Positions 47,533 through 59,899 of a DNA stretch of 64,000 bases are shown here, piece after piece. Origin of the DNA: Sweltsa coloradensis (taxonomy: Eukaryota; Arthropoda; Insecta; Plecoptera; Chloroperlidae); the NCBI GenBank assembly GCA_024449915.1, contig JAMZAV010000005.1, positions 310,001 through 374,000 on the forward strand, read 5' to 3'. The notes under the pieces were generated by a model. It made no database searches, had not been told where the DNA came from, and worked only from the letters and a program-made list of their open reading frames with translations. The position numbers and the translations under genes are program-made. How positions within the stretch are numbered: position 1 is the stretch's first letter; every line of letters begins with the position of its first letter.

Positions 47533-50340
47533 CGCAGTTGAAGATTTAGTATGCAAGATGTACGCGTCATAGTAATGGCCGTGGGTGGGTGGGTAACTGG
47601 GTGTACAAGAAAAGGGGTGGAAAGGGGAAGGGAGAAGGGCCCCCGATCTTCGTCTGATGACTGACTAAGAAACCCCATGCAGTCAGCTGTCAATGACCTG
47701 TCCATTGTCAGGGCGGCCATCGCCACGTGCCACACGAATTTATTTATTCCCCCTGTGTAGTTATAAATTTCGTAAATCTTTGTGTTTAGGTAAACAAACT
47801 GAAAGCAAAGCGAGAGACAGACGCGAAGGTATTTGTATTGGTGCATCATGAAAGATGCGCCCGAAAACAGCTGCCATTACCCATTACTCATAAAGAACTA
47901 TTAAAAGATTTGATCAGGCGTGTCAACATTTTGAGTGGTACCTCTAAGAGAAGTCGCACCATATTGGCGTGTTTTATATAGTGATGGCTTATAAACAGAT
48001 CTGCCTTTCATCTTGTAAGTCTGACTAAATATTTAACACGGTCGGGCCATGGCAGTTTCCGTCTCGTGCACGTGTGCCCCACACAAACAAACAGACAGAC
48101 GCTCTTGACAGGAAGTGAAAGCCAGTGACTTTCTTTTCCCTGGCCGCCCTTTCACAGTGCGGGTCACGGTTGGGATAGTTGACGAGGAATGTCCAAGGGC
48201 TGCGATGGGGGAGGGGGGGGGGGGCTGTACTTCATTTATTATTTACCATTATACGTTGAACTTTCAGCCAAGACTGCTTGGTGTAATTCAATTAATGTAC
48301 CTTACGGCTATGGCGAAATAAAAATAATATTGACATAATTTAGATTTTAGTAACATATTCCCTAAAAGTAGCACTACGAACAATTTATTTGTTCCTCCTT
48401 CTCAATTGGTCAAATACATACCTAAAGGCGAGTGGTTTACCTCCGATTAATACTTTTCAATACGTTTATGTACGTTTGTGTTATTTAAATAAAAGAAGAA
48501 TAAATTTTCGGCGGCAGGTTTAGAGTGCGTTATAGTTAGTGTATTCGTAAGTGCGTAGACGACGTTGTTGCAACCCTATGTCGAGGGCTTCTAACCGGGA
48601 CAGCCAACACCTTGATTGAACACTTTGGAATTGAAGGCTTCATAGAGGAATCAGGCCACAGATTGTATTTCCGAATCCTCAAGCAATATCATATCATCGT
48701 TCTGCATGTGGGTGGTATATAGGGGCTACCGACAGAGAAGGCTCACCAATTGCATACGATGCTCTTACGAGAGGTTGTCGGTACATCCCAGCTTCGGCAA
48801 TCCATTTCCAGCGTCATGGGGGAAATTAGGATTGAGTACTATAGACCCTCCCAACAACCGTTAAATCCAAATACCTAGTCACTAGCATGTGTTTCAATTA
48901 TGTTTCGAACCATAGATTATTTCGGTTTAAAAAATAGTGAAAAAGTAAGACAATGTAAAAAACAGTTATAAGATATTCCAAGGAAAGTAAAACTCGGAGA
49001 CAAAACTTTTGTGCTTGGGAAACGCGCAACCAACATCAGTTACTTTCGTCATCGTCAATTACATCTTTGAAGCTGTAATGTTTGGAGGGCGACCACTAAA
49101 TAAAGTGTTGACGTTTTCTTAAGTAATTTTATAATAAGCCAGTACAAGATTCTTTAAGTGTTCTTTAGATCAAACGAACTTTTTTCTTTTTTTTGGCAAC
49201 GTCACGTTTAATATTGTACATTTTGGCGCGATATTTCTCTTCTTCCCACTAAGAAAGTGATGTTCTGAGTGAGTCTGAGTTCCCTCAGGAGTCAGGACTC
49301 GGGGATGAGGATGACAGGTGAGAGCCGGATCAGCTTTGCGCGGAGCCGACGTAGAACCGCGTGCGCTAATATTTATAAAGGTTGGTTGAAACGTCGGCCA
49401 AGTTTCCCCGGATCATAAGTTATTTAAACACTCAACCTTTCCATTTATTCCGGGACATGACATATGTCTAAATGACACAATCATGATGGATCTCATTAGG
49501 TCTGTTCGCTGGTCACAGTTCCATTCGCTCGAATTTAATATTTCATATCATATTAGCGGAGATTCAACGTACTCTTCGCGTTGTCATAGCATCGCTTTTT
49601 GAAGCAAAGATCTACAACGAAATTTATACAATCCAAGCGGATAAATCATCGTTTTACTTCCACATTGACTATTATATTTATCGATTGATTGAAGATCAAC
49701 GTTTAGCAAATGAGAAATATATTTATTAAAAAAGCTCGGTATTTTTGTTAAGATCGAACTTATTCAAACTTCCTCCTCGTCAAAATCCTGCAATCCACTG
49801 TTCTAGTACTTTCTATAGTTTAGCAACTTCGCCATACGTAGAATATCGTAGAACAAGGATTATACTGATCCCATACTCGGAATATATTAACAAATAACTT
49901 TATACAAACTCCTAATTAAAGTTTTGTTAACAGTTAGTAGGAACATAGACAACACTTACTTCATAAAAACCCCTAACTCAAAACACAGCCGACGACAAAT
50001 GGTCGTTCTCAATGTGACGGACAGGCTTTTGATTGCAGAGTATTATAGTCAAAGGAAAGATCTTGTGAAAGCTGGAGGGTCTTACTGATGTAGTTGAGAT
50101 AATGTGAAAATACGCAATCTGCAATATTAGCGATTTGGCTGCAGTATGTTGTCAAACGTGGGACATATTTTCTGTAAGTCTCGGAAGCTTAGAGTTACTG
50201 GTCTTTACGATGTGATCGTTGTCTAAGGTGGGACTACATTATTTTTCAACAATTTAGACATTTTTTAGTCACTCACTTTAAACATTCACTCATATAAATC
50301 AAAAAACTATGTGACAAGTGTGTATTCTACCCCTTTCACA
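47533..50340. other. Unique sequence, no gene recognised
   Basis: 2.8 kb with no clear gene apart from the protein-like stretch listed at 48544-48873. 49250-49510 is GC-richer and could be a conserved regulatory element. A 12-base G run lies at 48213-48224. Confidence 0.4.
48544..48873 (+). pseudogene. Protein-like stretch interrupted by one stop (possible decayed exon)
   Basis: In one + frame a stretch of about 58 codons (from near 48544) ends at a TAG at about 48720, and the same frame stays open for about 50 more codons. The translation has a normal globular amino-acid mix (for example TLIEHFGIEGF and KAHQLHTMLLREVV), unlike the low-complexity frames elsewhere. I do not recognise a family. 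It could be a dead transposon or gene fragment, or chance. No splice sites or start codon decide it. Confidence 0.2.
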
Positions 50341-50512
50341 TCCTACCCCTGTAACTGTGTATCCTACCCCTGTAACTGTGTATCCTACCCCTGTAACTGT
50401 GTATCCTTCCCCTGTTACTGTGCATCCTACCCCTGTAACTGTGCATCCTACCCCTGTAACTGTGTATCCTCCATCTGTAACTGTGTATCCTACCCCTCCC
50501 TGTAACTGTGTA
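50341..50512 (+). repeat. 21-bp minisatellite, eight units
   Basis: Eight units of TCCTACCCCTGTAACTGTGT plus A, with a 4-bp insertion in the last. As 21 is a multiple of three, one frame stays open and reads a seven-residue repeat SYPCNCV in a 64-codon frame; a second frame reads TPVTVYP. There is no signal peptide or extended coding context, so it is most likely non-coding. Confidence 0.93.
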
Positions 50513-51230
50513 ATGACAACCCTAATAGGGAAGTCTCACCAGTTTTAGATATTAGCGCTGGTGTACAGAATCAGTAGATATTCACTTAATAACACCATCG
50601 CCGTAGTTTATAACACTCTAAAGTAAAAACTGTATACTCCACAGAGGTACAAAGTTTTACGTTTACTCTTTCCCGCGCTTTTATCGTGAAAAGACGTGTG
50701 ACGTCATAACCCTAAAGACATTGTTGGTAATGAATGAAATTGACCACGGTCTTCTAGATCACGGAGCTAAATTCACCTCTCGGCCGTTCACCAGCTCGTG
50801 TTAAAACAAAAGTCCATTGTTGACATTTTCTTTATAAATGTTTTCGTAAAACCATTAATTGTTAAAAATGTATACACAAATGTGCAAATTTTACATCTTG
50901 TTATACAAATTATTGTTTATTAGCATTTCTTAATCATACTACAAACAAATTTTATTCTAAAAGTGCTTCTAGAAGTAAGATAATCATCAAAAATGCTGTT
51001 TATTCAATGAGCACACGGTGATTGGTTGTAGGGTTATGACGTATTGCCCCGTTTTCCCCGCCATTATTACGCTAAATCTTTAAGCTCACTTTAGGGACTG
51101 AAAATGTTTTTGAAATAACGAAAATGTTATATTTGTTTAATCAGAAACTGGCCCTGAATATAGTAGAATAATAAAAAATATTTGTGAGTCTTCCCTATTC
51201 TCGCTAAAAGTCGTTCGATTGACTCGTGCG
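50513..51230. other. AT-rich sequence, no gene recognised
   Basis: Nothing recognisable between the minisatellite and the E-box cluster. Confidence 0.4.
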
Positions 51231-51308
51231 CACGTGTATTGCACGTGACGTGACGTGACGTGCAGCACGTGTGAGCTCCTGACTCACGTGTATTGCACGT
51301 GACGTGAC
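51231..51308. promoter_or_regulatory. Five CACGTG E-boxes in a direct repeat (possible bHLH binding cluster)
   Basis: CACGTG palindromes at 51231, 51242, 51266, 51285 and 51296. A 24-bp sequence containing two of them (51231-51254) is repeated exactly at 51285-51308, a step of 54 bp. TGACGTGA words, similar to cAMP-response elements, overlap the boxes. CACGTG is the site for bHLH and bHLH-PAS factors such as Myc/Max, USF and CLOCK types. Whether this is a regulatory element or a short tandem repeat that happens to contain E-boxes cannot be told from the sequence. No promoter or transcript is identified next to it. Confidence 0.4.
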
Positions 51309-52512
51309 ACGTTAGCTTTCTTTTGTTGCAACCATGACAGTCACGTTATTATTAGTTTATGATTAGTTTTTGTTTAGGTTCTCGTACATGGGGCTTCCTG
51401 TATCAGCATGATGGTGTGTGTTCTACTCGAGTAGAGCGATGATGGAAATATAAAGCGAAGAAGGGAGCTATTTAAATGAAAGTTGTTCCTCGACGAGTTA
51501 ACATCCATTAGATGTGTTTTAAGGTGGCTCGTCTCGTCTTGGCAGGGTAGGTTCTCATCAAACAATCATGCTAATTTCATTTGATACAATCACGAATTGA
51601 CGATTAATCTGTCTTGACTTTTTTTTTAAATCTAATAATGAGAACATTTTGACAGTTATGTCTTTATAAGTTCAAGTATAGTGGTGTTGCTTGTTTGTTT
51701 GTATCCACTATAAATTACTTATTTGTCAAGTTTAATGAAATACTGTGAAATTAAAAATACAACTTAGCCGACAGCATGTTTTTTTTTGTTTTTTTTTAAC
51801 AAACTTGACATATTTATGTGCACACTTCGGTATAGAGAGTTGGACTGGTAATGGAAGACTACACCATTTTTCAATGCAGTTTCCCGGTCAATGTTTCATT
51901 GATACAAAGCCGCCGATAAGTTATAAGTCCTAGTTTGGTTTTATCTTTACACATCGAGATGTAAGTTTACTACATTTTAAACGGAGTATAATAAATTGTA
52001 ATTGCTGTTTTTTTATATTTAAACATTTTAATTTAAGTACAATCAAAACATTCTAATGAAAATCGCTCTGTTAGGAATTGTCTCAATATATGGGTAGTGA
52101 CCCTGAGAAATAGCAAATAAGAAGTTCTCATTTAATTATAAAAAATTTCAATTTCAGTATATAAATTCAAGGTAAAGGCATCATTTCGTCATAAAAAATA
52201 GCACTGGAATCACTATACCCTTTTGGCGAAATGAACACATACATAAACAAATATTTAGGCCATATAAAGTTCACTTTATTGGAATTGGCAATGCGTGTTC
52301 AATAATAATATTTTGAACTGTCATGGTGTCAACTATATTCAAATAGAAATGTTGATTTCAACGCCCAATTGTCAAATTATTTGCATATTTTGGTGTTAAA
52401 ACTTACAGAATATTAAGAAATGTTCCCAATTTTGCTCTAATTTAGCAGAAAAATGAGATTAATGTCTTATTTTGCTACTTAATAATAAAACAGTCATATT
52501 TAACATCATTTA
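51309..52512. other. AT-rich sequence, no gene recognised
   Basis: Nothing recognisable; frames of about 62 codons only. Confidence 0.4.
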
Positions 52513-52950
52513 GTGAAAAAAAGGCATTCACGAAATTTCAGGGTCCCTATATATTATAGCAATGCAGAAGTCGTGCAGAAGGCTCCACCCCATCAATCGC
52601 CTCATGAGGAACTCAACACTGAAGACGCTGTTTCACCTTCAAGCAAAGCGTACAGAGTGGATGACATGCTAGTTCAGTTGCTCAGAGTCCGACATGTATG
52701 TGACATGTGGTAGGTCACCCACCACCAGTCACACCGTCACACGGACATGGCACTCAACGCAACATAAAGAACGCCTTCTCCGACTTTCCGGACGTAACAG
52801 CCACAAGAAATTACCAACACCAACAGAAGCTGTGGACGTTTCTGTTCCGATCAAGGCGGGTGGTTTTTTGCCGCCGAACGAAGTTCCTGTCCCTATGTTT
52901 GCTTCCACTTCTCATAGAGATCAAACAGTTCTATGAATAGGCGTGTGCTG
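52513..52950 (+). other. GC-richer stretch with protein-like frames (possible exon or gene fragment)
   Basis: A 66-codon frame (52513-52713) ends at a TAG that overlaps a possible splice donor, GTGGTAGGT. It is followed by an 80-codon frame (52694-52936) and a 77-codon frame in another register. The stretch is less AT-rich than both flanks. Neither translation shows a recognisable domain. A short exon, an untranslated region or a decayed gene are all possible. Confidence 0.2.
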
Positions 52951-54734
52951 AATTGCTTCGCTGTTTGGCTATATCACCTTTCAGACGAGTCGCATTTTCA
53001 GATTCGTGTGGATGGCGTTACGAATGGGTTGGCAAAGCAAAACTTAAAATAAAAACACATTGTTTAAACGACAAAGCATTGTGGTGAGTGTTATTTTAAC
53101 TATACTCGCGTGCATTTACACGCATACGCGTACACGCATGATACAAACGCTTACTACCTCACCTCATCGGTAACTGGAACCACGAAATATGCGCAAATAG
53201 GTGTATGGGTAGGATAAATTATAAACGCCGATACACCACGCAGAAACAAAGCGATTCTAGAGAAGCCGTAGTTTTGTTACAAAAAAGTTTCAAACACTCT
53301 TAACTAGTAGGGTTGTGTATGATTGTAAATTAATCAATCATTCTTTATAACTATTTTTAACCCACAAAAAACAGTGAAGGTACACAACTTTAATTGAATC
53401 TATCTTCGAGAAGTGTATAGTTCTAACGAAACCAACAGAATCATCCTTTACATAGTTTTATAGCGTTTTTTTTTTTAGATACGACTGTGATACAATTATT
53501 TCGCGAGCTAGGCACTAGACAGGCATGCTCATTTTACAAGGTTGCAATGTTTGAATGCAATTTCAGTCACCTAGGTTAGGTAAGATGTATGTATGTATAG
53601 CTATCATAGCACTTTTCCATTAATTGTTTCTAGGAAATAAATACATAAAATATAAATTCAATTTTCAAGTATTTATAGAATCTGTCAATTAACTCTGCAT
53701 ATTCTGAGTGATTTACGATAACTGTTGTTTAGAAAGGGGGTAGCGTTTGGAAGTGTTATTGGCACATGAACAGTTCAGCTAGCCCTGCTCACCTGGTATC
53801 AGCTGGTGGTATGGGCGTCGGTATCCTAGGTGGTTGCACAGGGATGGGGGTGCCCCGTCTCTTGCCGCTCCTGTGGAGGCGACCGAACCTCCCCCCCGAC
53901 TCCATCACCTCAGCTCACAGTTCTGAAACAGAGGGAACTCTTTATTAACCGTGCTTCCGTTCCCAGCTTGCATACTCCGAGGCTAATCGCGGCTGCAGGG
54001 GAGACAATACGATCGGGACCAACAATCATTTTCTTCTCTTGCGAACTCGTGAGGGATATCTACTAATTTACATCTTAAATCTATAAATTCCACTTTTGTC
54101 TCGTCAGAATAAAATAATATATGATATAATTAAATTTATACTTACCCTTAACATTCATTTACCTAAAATTATGATTCACATTGCATTCATTCATCCCTAG
54201 TTACAACTGTTTGTGATACTGGTCTAAGAAGAGGATACCCTGTCTCTCCATCTGACGTAGAATCTTCTTAGGGTAAGAGAGGTTGACTCGATGTCCACCA
54301 GACCAGACCAGACCAGTAGACCAGCTCAGAAGTCGTGTCACTGTTTTCAGAGCGAAGGAGAGCTAAGTGGTAATAAACCCAACATTGATATGCGGAAGTG
54401 CGCACCGCACGTTCTTCTAAGGGCAGGTGATGGGAAATAGCATAGCATTTCTCTCCACAACTCCAATTAGTGAGAGGAAGAAAAAATTACAGTACGGACT
54501 AAAGTCACTCACAATAGTTAGCGGTAAACTAATTTTCTGCCATCCACCAACCCATAAAGCAAGGTATTGGAGGGTTACGCTATACCAGCTGTGGTGCTGA
54601 TTAGGAAGTACCACACCCAAAACACGTACATAGACGGTCGTCAAAACTCAAAATAACCAATAATAGAATGCTTGACGATCGTTTATTGCTGGTCTTTGTT
54701 CGAAGAAATGTGTGTTTCTTATGCAGTGATACGA
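52951..54734. other. Unique sequence with small repeats, no gene recognised
   Basis: Includes a short (CCAGA)n tract at about 54299-54317. Frames of 60-78 codons show no family signature. Confidence 0.4.
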
Positions 54735-54764
54735 TACAACACAACACAACACAACACAACACAG
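54735..54764 (+). repeat. (ACAAC)n microsatellite
   Basis: About six five-base ACAAC units, running into CAGC. Confidence 0.85.
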
Positions 54765-55047
54765 CTTTTTAATTTCGGTCGGATCGTTTTGAATGGCTAT
54801 TTACTGTATACGAAACTCTTCTGAATAAACCAAATTAATTAAAAATACATGTTTAAATGATTCCATACAGTCAAAACACGTAGCAAGCGAGATGTATATA
54901 ATACTTCGATTGAGTTTTGGTATAAACGTGCACCTTTTTAACAATCGGTTTATTCGAAACAATGATATCTAGAAAAGTAAGTTCCGAATCGGAAGAGAAG
55001 AGAAGTCGTTGTATTTCCTGTTCTCCCGGGAGAGTTGGACGATGAAC

Positions 55048-55468
55048 TGGATGAGCGTAGTGAGCGTAGCTAAGACTTCAATTTCACTACTGTGGGAGAT
55101 AAATAGATCGGGTGTTGTTGTCAGTTTAATTGCCCTACCCGACAGAATTTTTCCGGGAACCTTTCATATCTCTAAACTTAGACCTGCTACGTTTTGGGTA
55201 CAACCGAAAACATATTTTTCGTGAAAGTTGCATTTTATGATTAATTTTAGTATATATTACGTGAAAATTTGTGTTGTTTTTCGCGTTCTACCGGACAAAT
55301 GGCTGTTCCGATCTTGATCAAATTTTCAGCGAACCTTCAAGATCTGCCACGATAAATGAAATATAGGATATAAAAATGAAATATTTCTCATGAAAATTGC
55401 ACCTCGATTTCTTTCAAATGTGGAAATGAGAGAGATAAGTTATATAAAATGCGTTCGCGAAGAGGCCT
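55048..55468 (+). mobile_element. Family A interspersed repeat, copy 3
   Basis: Begins TGGATGAGCGTAGTGAGCGT and ends GCGTTCGCGAAGAGGCCT, the same ends as copies 1, 2 and 4 in this orientation. Shared internal words: AGACTTCAATTTCACTAC, TCTCTAAACTTAGA, TTTTGGGTACAACCGAAAA and TTTCTCATGAAAATTGCA. A + frame of 71 codons (55009-55224) crosses the left part in the same register as the open frames of copies 1 and 2. The internal GCTCATCCA block seen in copies 1, 2 and 4 is missing here. Confidence 0.75.
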
Positions 55469-55678
55469 CGTAGTGTGTAGTGTGTGAGTTTGTGTGTTCG
55501 GCAAGGGTGTAAAAACTAAAAAGGGTTGTGGTATAATATAGAAATCTCATCAAGTAATGGAACACGGCAAGCAACAATAAGGCACTATATGCTAGCAGGT
55601 AAACTTACATCTCCCCAGATCAAAAGAAAACCAAACATTCCCTACCAAAAGAAAAAACCTATTTTGTGTGGATCAGTA

Positions 55679-56036
55679 ACTCGACAACCAAGACAGACAG
55701 AAGGAGGCTTTCCCTTGCAAAAATAAACAAACACAGGGCGACTCCGTGAGCGAGGATTTCATTTTTATTATTGACAGGGAGCTTGATAAAAAAAATGTAA
55801 GCATCAACGCGTGTTCTGAAGTAGTCGGGACTTGTTTCTTGTATTTTAATGAAAAACACACAGTACTCGCACACAAGAGCACCGATGAGGAAGAAGAGCC
55901 TCACGCACTCTTGTCGGGGAAGAAACATTTCAAACAATATCACATTCGCTATCTTTACACACCAAATGTATTCTGCGGTCTGCCCTACGAAACAAGAAGG
56001 CACTGTTATTCATCAAATATGACCCCAACAATATGA
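55679..56036 (+). other. 117-codon open stretch, function unknown
   Basis: Open from just after a TAA at about 55677 to 56036, without an early ATG. The opposite strand is open over almost the same span (55659-56003). The composition is not low-complexity, but no domain, signal peptide or family is recognisable. It may be an exon, a fragment of a transposable element, or a chance opening. Its length is within what AT-rich DNA of this size yields by chance. Confidence 0.15.
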
Positions 56037-57740
56037 AAAACAGTGATATTAAAAAAAGTGTAGTTAAGGCCTTCTTTTTTAGTAGGGCATTGTACCTGCA
56101 TGCAATATTTTCTGCTTTTCGATACTTACGATTATTAATGATTCTGGTAATGGTATAGCGGAAATTATCCGAAAATATATAAGTACTATAAAATAACAAA
56201 AGCAATAATAATGGATTGTTTCTATAATAATTAATATTATTTTATGGGGCGGACAGAAAAGTGAGGAATATGGGGATCTTCACCCCTTAAAATAATCATG
56301 AAAAATAAATTATCGATTTCTGATATTATTCTTATTTTTAGAGAGCGACGCTCCCCTCGATAAGCATCGCTTATCACTGGGAAAAATTGAACATTACCTT
56401 TGATTGACGAGTTTTTTTTGTCCCGTCCACCAGACGAGATCTGACCGTTAGAGTTCGCTCCGTATTTTGAGAATTCTCCCGTATCCGTGTTTGTTACTAT
56501 GTTAACAATAAATTAAATAATAAATGAGTTACAATATTAAATATGCTAGAGCAAGCCTGGGGGGGGGGGGGGGGGCGTGCTCGATGCCTGGTGTCAAAAC
56601 CCTGCTTGGAAGGTGGTGGTGGAGTTAGACTTCGAAGTGATGAGGTCTATAGAAGCCGTCCTAGGTCTTCCCCACTATCCATTACCCTAACACAGTTAGA
56701 CCTTATAGCTTTGAGTCAAAGGTTAGATGCCGGAAGGGAAGGGTGCACATATGGGGATGTTACACAAAAAATCAGTCTGACAAAATTCGTAGCTCATCAT
56801 TTCTTATGTAGGTCAAGCTTATTAATCTTTCCTCTCCCCCTTTACCGGCATAAGAATCTACCCCCACAACCCCCTTCAATTACCAACACAAGTATGTAGC
56901 CAAGTTAGTCAACCTGACAACGAAGCGTTCTCCATGTGCTTCGTATCCGAATGCCAGTCAAATTCTGAGTACGAACTAGGTGATACAAAACGGACTGAGC
57001 GTAGATTTAGTATACATTGCATGAAATGTATGGTAGATCCAGCCTTGGGCAGGGGGAGGAAAGGGAATTTTCCCAGGTACTCATCACATGACTCGCTCAC
57101 TCGTCTAACAACGATTTTGGCGTTTTCCTATAGCATAGCTTAAGCTTTGTCTTCCGTTCTTCCGTGGGGGGTGGTATCAAATTGTGGTCTAAACGTTAAA
57201 GTATTTTATCAAAACATCGAAAGTCTAGGAATAAAAAATCGACCGTCAAACAAAATTGTATGTTCTTCCCACAAAAGAAATCAAATCGAAATCGAATGAC
57301 CAAACACCGTTTGGCCCCTGCTCACATCAGTATAAGCTCTGACTCTGAATGAGAGACGCCGATCTCACCTCTTAGTTCACGCCACCCTCTCCCAAGTCTT
57401 GCGTCGACAAGAACTAGTCGAATCAATCATGTTGAAAATTATTTAAATGATTGTGAGGGTCTAATTGGCTCCCTCAGTGAGGGGGGGGGGGATTTCTGTA
57501 CAGGCCTGCTTGGATCTTTTGGTAAAATTCGCTGAGGCATTTCGTTTGCCTGGCCATTATCTTTGTTTGCACTGCGTTGCATAGAAGGGGAGGCTTCGTC
57601 ATGGACGCCATGAACAGAACGAGTGGGTTGGGTGACACAACCACAATCAGGGCACGGCCTGATGAGGTCAGGGAAGAAACGTGAAGTCCGGACCTTCCAC
57701 ACAGTAACCTCTTTCTCGTTTCCCATTCGTAGAGATACAC
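56037..57740. other. Unique sequence with long G runs, no gene recognised
   Basis: Contains a 17-base G run (56559-56575) and an 11-base one (57481-57491). The reverse strand at 56476-56494 reads AACACGGATACGGGAG, a possible family B tip. Frames of 95 and 118 codons pass through the G runs and lack recognisable domains. Confidence 0.4.
56559..56575 (+). repeat. Poly-G tract, 17 bases
   Basis: Uninterrupted G run. Confidence 0.9.
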
Positions 57741-58189
57741 TAGGCCACTTCGCTAACGCTTTTTCCAGTCGCGTTGATGGATGAGCTTTTGAAAAAATCG
57801 TAAAGGTACGATTTCTATGAGAAATATTTCTTTAAATGTCTCTAAACTCATAACATATATAATTTCAATGATTTTAAACGTTCCCATAAAGTTTCATCAA
57901 GATCGAGTAGCCGTTTGCCAATATCACGAAAATATCTCATTAAAAATTGAAAAAAATCGTAAAAGTACGATTTTCATAAGAAATATTTACTTGATTGTAC
58001 ACAAAAACGTGACAAGTCTAAGTTCAGAGATTTCGAAGGTCCCCTCAAATTTTCATCAATATCGCATAAGCCGTTTGCCCGGTAGAGCGCAAACAAACAG
58101 ACCAAAATACTAACAAAAAAAAATAAAAAAAAACGAGCCAAATTTTTTGAGGGGTGAGTAAAATTGAAGTCTTCGCTTCGCTCATCCAA
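57741..58189 (-). mobile_element. Family A interspersed repeat, copy 2
   Basis: The + strand begins TAGGCCACTTCGCTAACGC, then GTCGCGTTGATGGATGAGC, and ends CTTCGCTTCGCTCATCCAA. A block containing AAAATCGTAAA-GTACGATTT-GAGAAATATTTC occurs twice (about 57794-57835 and 57953-57990), an internal duplication also hinted at in copy 4. The last 250 bp match copy 1 closely. A minus-strand frame is open through this part (within 57974-58396). Confidence 0.8.
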
Positions 58190-59447
58190 AATATTAGGAA
58201 AGGAACCATAAGCGGAAAATGGTAACCCAATCTGTAGGCATATCTTGTTTAGACCTAAATAACTTTTTCGTAAGGATGCCCACTGTATAGAGTACACATC
58301 AGTACACATCAGTGTTAGCCGGTGTGATGCTGTTCGGGTGAGTTTAACTAGCAAGGTTATTAGCATGTTACATATTAGCCAGACAGCGAGATGCACTCAC
58401 AATCTGCACACAGCACACTCGGTGACACATTCCAGTAGCTCGAATTAGTTTAATGATGTTTTGCCGAAAGTCAACACAAGTTAGAGCAACAGCCAATCAC
58501 CCACTTAACTGACAAACTCTCAATCACTATAACTGGTCGGTCGGTGACAACAGGCCATTCCCTGCGGGGGGGAGGGCGCCATGCACCCCATGCATTTCAA
58601 TTAGACCATGCGCTGAGATTTTTTTTAGGGTGAACAAGGAATCGTAAATTAAGATAACTACATTCATTCATTCATTCATTCACGGATAATATACATGTCA
58701 GGTTCACATATGGAACAGCCGCGCCATAAAGAGTGTTTACATCGCGTAATTAAAACCGAATCAAGCGTGAAAATCATACTATTTACCCGTTTCATTGCGT
58801 TGAGCTGCGATATTGTTGATTGACTGATTTTGACATCAATCCACACATGGTTCGTCAAAACGACGGGAAACGAAATAGTGCCAGAACAAGAATTCATTCG
58901 GCATGAGTTTGATTTGTACGGTAGGCCTATACTGCGCAGGTAATGTCCCACAAGCTTTATGTACTAATGTTTTCCTAGAGAAATAATCAGTAAAACTTAA
59001 AGTAAATAAAGTATTTTTCAGAGTATTCGATACTGAAACGACAGTTTGATTCTGCGTATACGTCTGGCATCACCACGAGATGCAGTCAGCCGAGTGCTGT
59101 TTCCCGATATCTTATCATTCTTTCCTCTAAACAGGCCTACAATATTAACTCCAGGACAGGTATAATAAATTACGTAACATGCATTATCTACCGTAAACAC
59201 TTAAAAGCCAGCTAATCATCCAGTAAGCGGAATGGCATGCGTCCTCCGCACTCCCGAGCTCTAGAGGGCGACGACGAGCACCTCTAAGGCGAGCTCTCGG
59301 TGGCTCGATACACGGGCTCCTCTTAGAAGCTGGTCAAGATACAAAATTAATTAAATTTTAACAAAATTCTTGAAGTAAAGCTCTGTGTTTTTTCTCGAAG
59401 TGAACTGTGCTCATGTTTTCGCCCAAACAGTTACACAAGGCACTGCA
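58190..59447. other. Unique sequence with a CATT microsatellite, no gene recognised
   Basis: (CATT)5 lies at 58661-58680. 59240-59320 is GC-rich. No gene recognised. Confidence 0.4.
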
Positions 59448-59899
59448 GTTGTGACCATAGAGATACCATACTGTTATCCTAGAGTCCCTACTCCCATCCG
59501 CCGAGCATGGGCCGCCATCGGCAATTTGAACGAGCAAAGATGTCTTCTGAGTGTGGCATGGCAGCGCGGAATTCAAACTGGCGGTTGTAGTTTTTACGTA
59601 CTGAACAGTATATTTTTTGGCTTGGATACTGATCTTTTTAATGTCGAATCATATAATGTTTTAATAAAAGATTGTAATGTGTTGTTTATTGCCATTGCGG
59701 GCACTGTAGCAAAGATTACACTATGTGACAATAACTTCCTTCCTCCCAAGATCATAAAAATAGTAAATTTGAAATACTATAAGAATAAAAAAAACTCGCT
59801 GAAGAAATTAAAATAATAACTTTACATATTAATAACTATGTCAGGTATAAATAATTAAAAAAACATTTTATGTAGATCAATCTAGAAATTACAAAATCC

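Noticed and set aside
57974..58396. 140-codon minus-strand frame as a gene
   Set aside because: The C-terminal half lies in a family A repeat and the N-terminal half is unremarkable; similar open registers in other copies are discussed as a repeat property.
59385..59816. 143-codon frame as a gene
   Set aside because: It begins outside the transposon and reads through its left arm and spacer; it is not preserved in the inverted arm.
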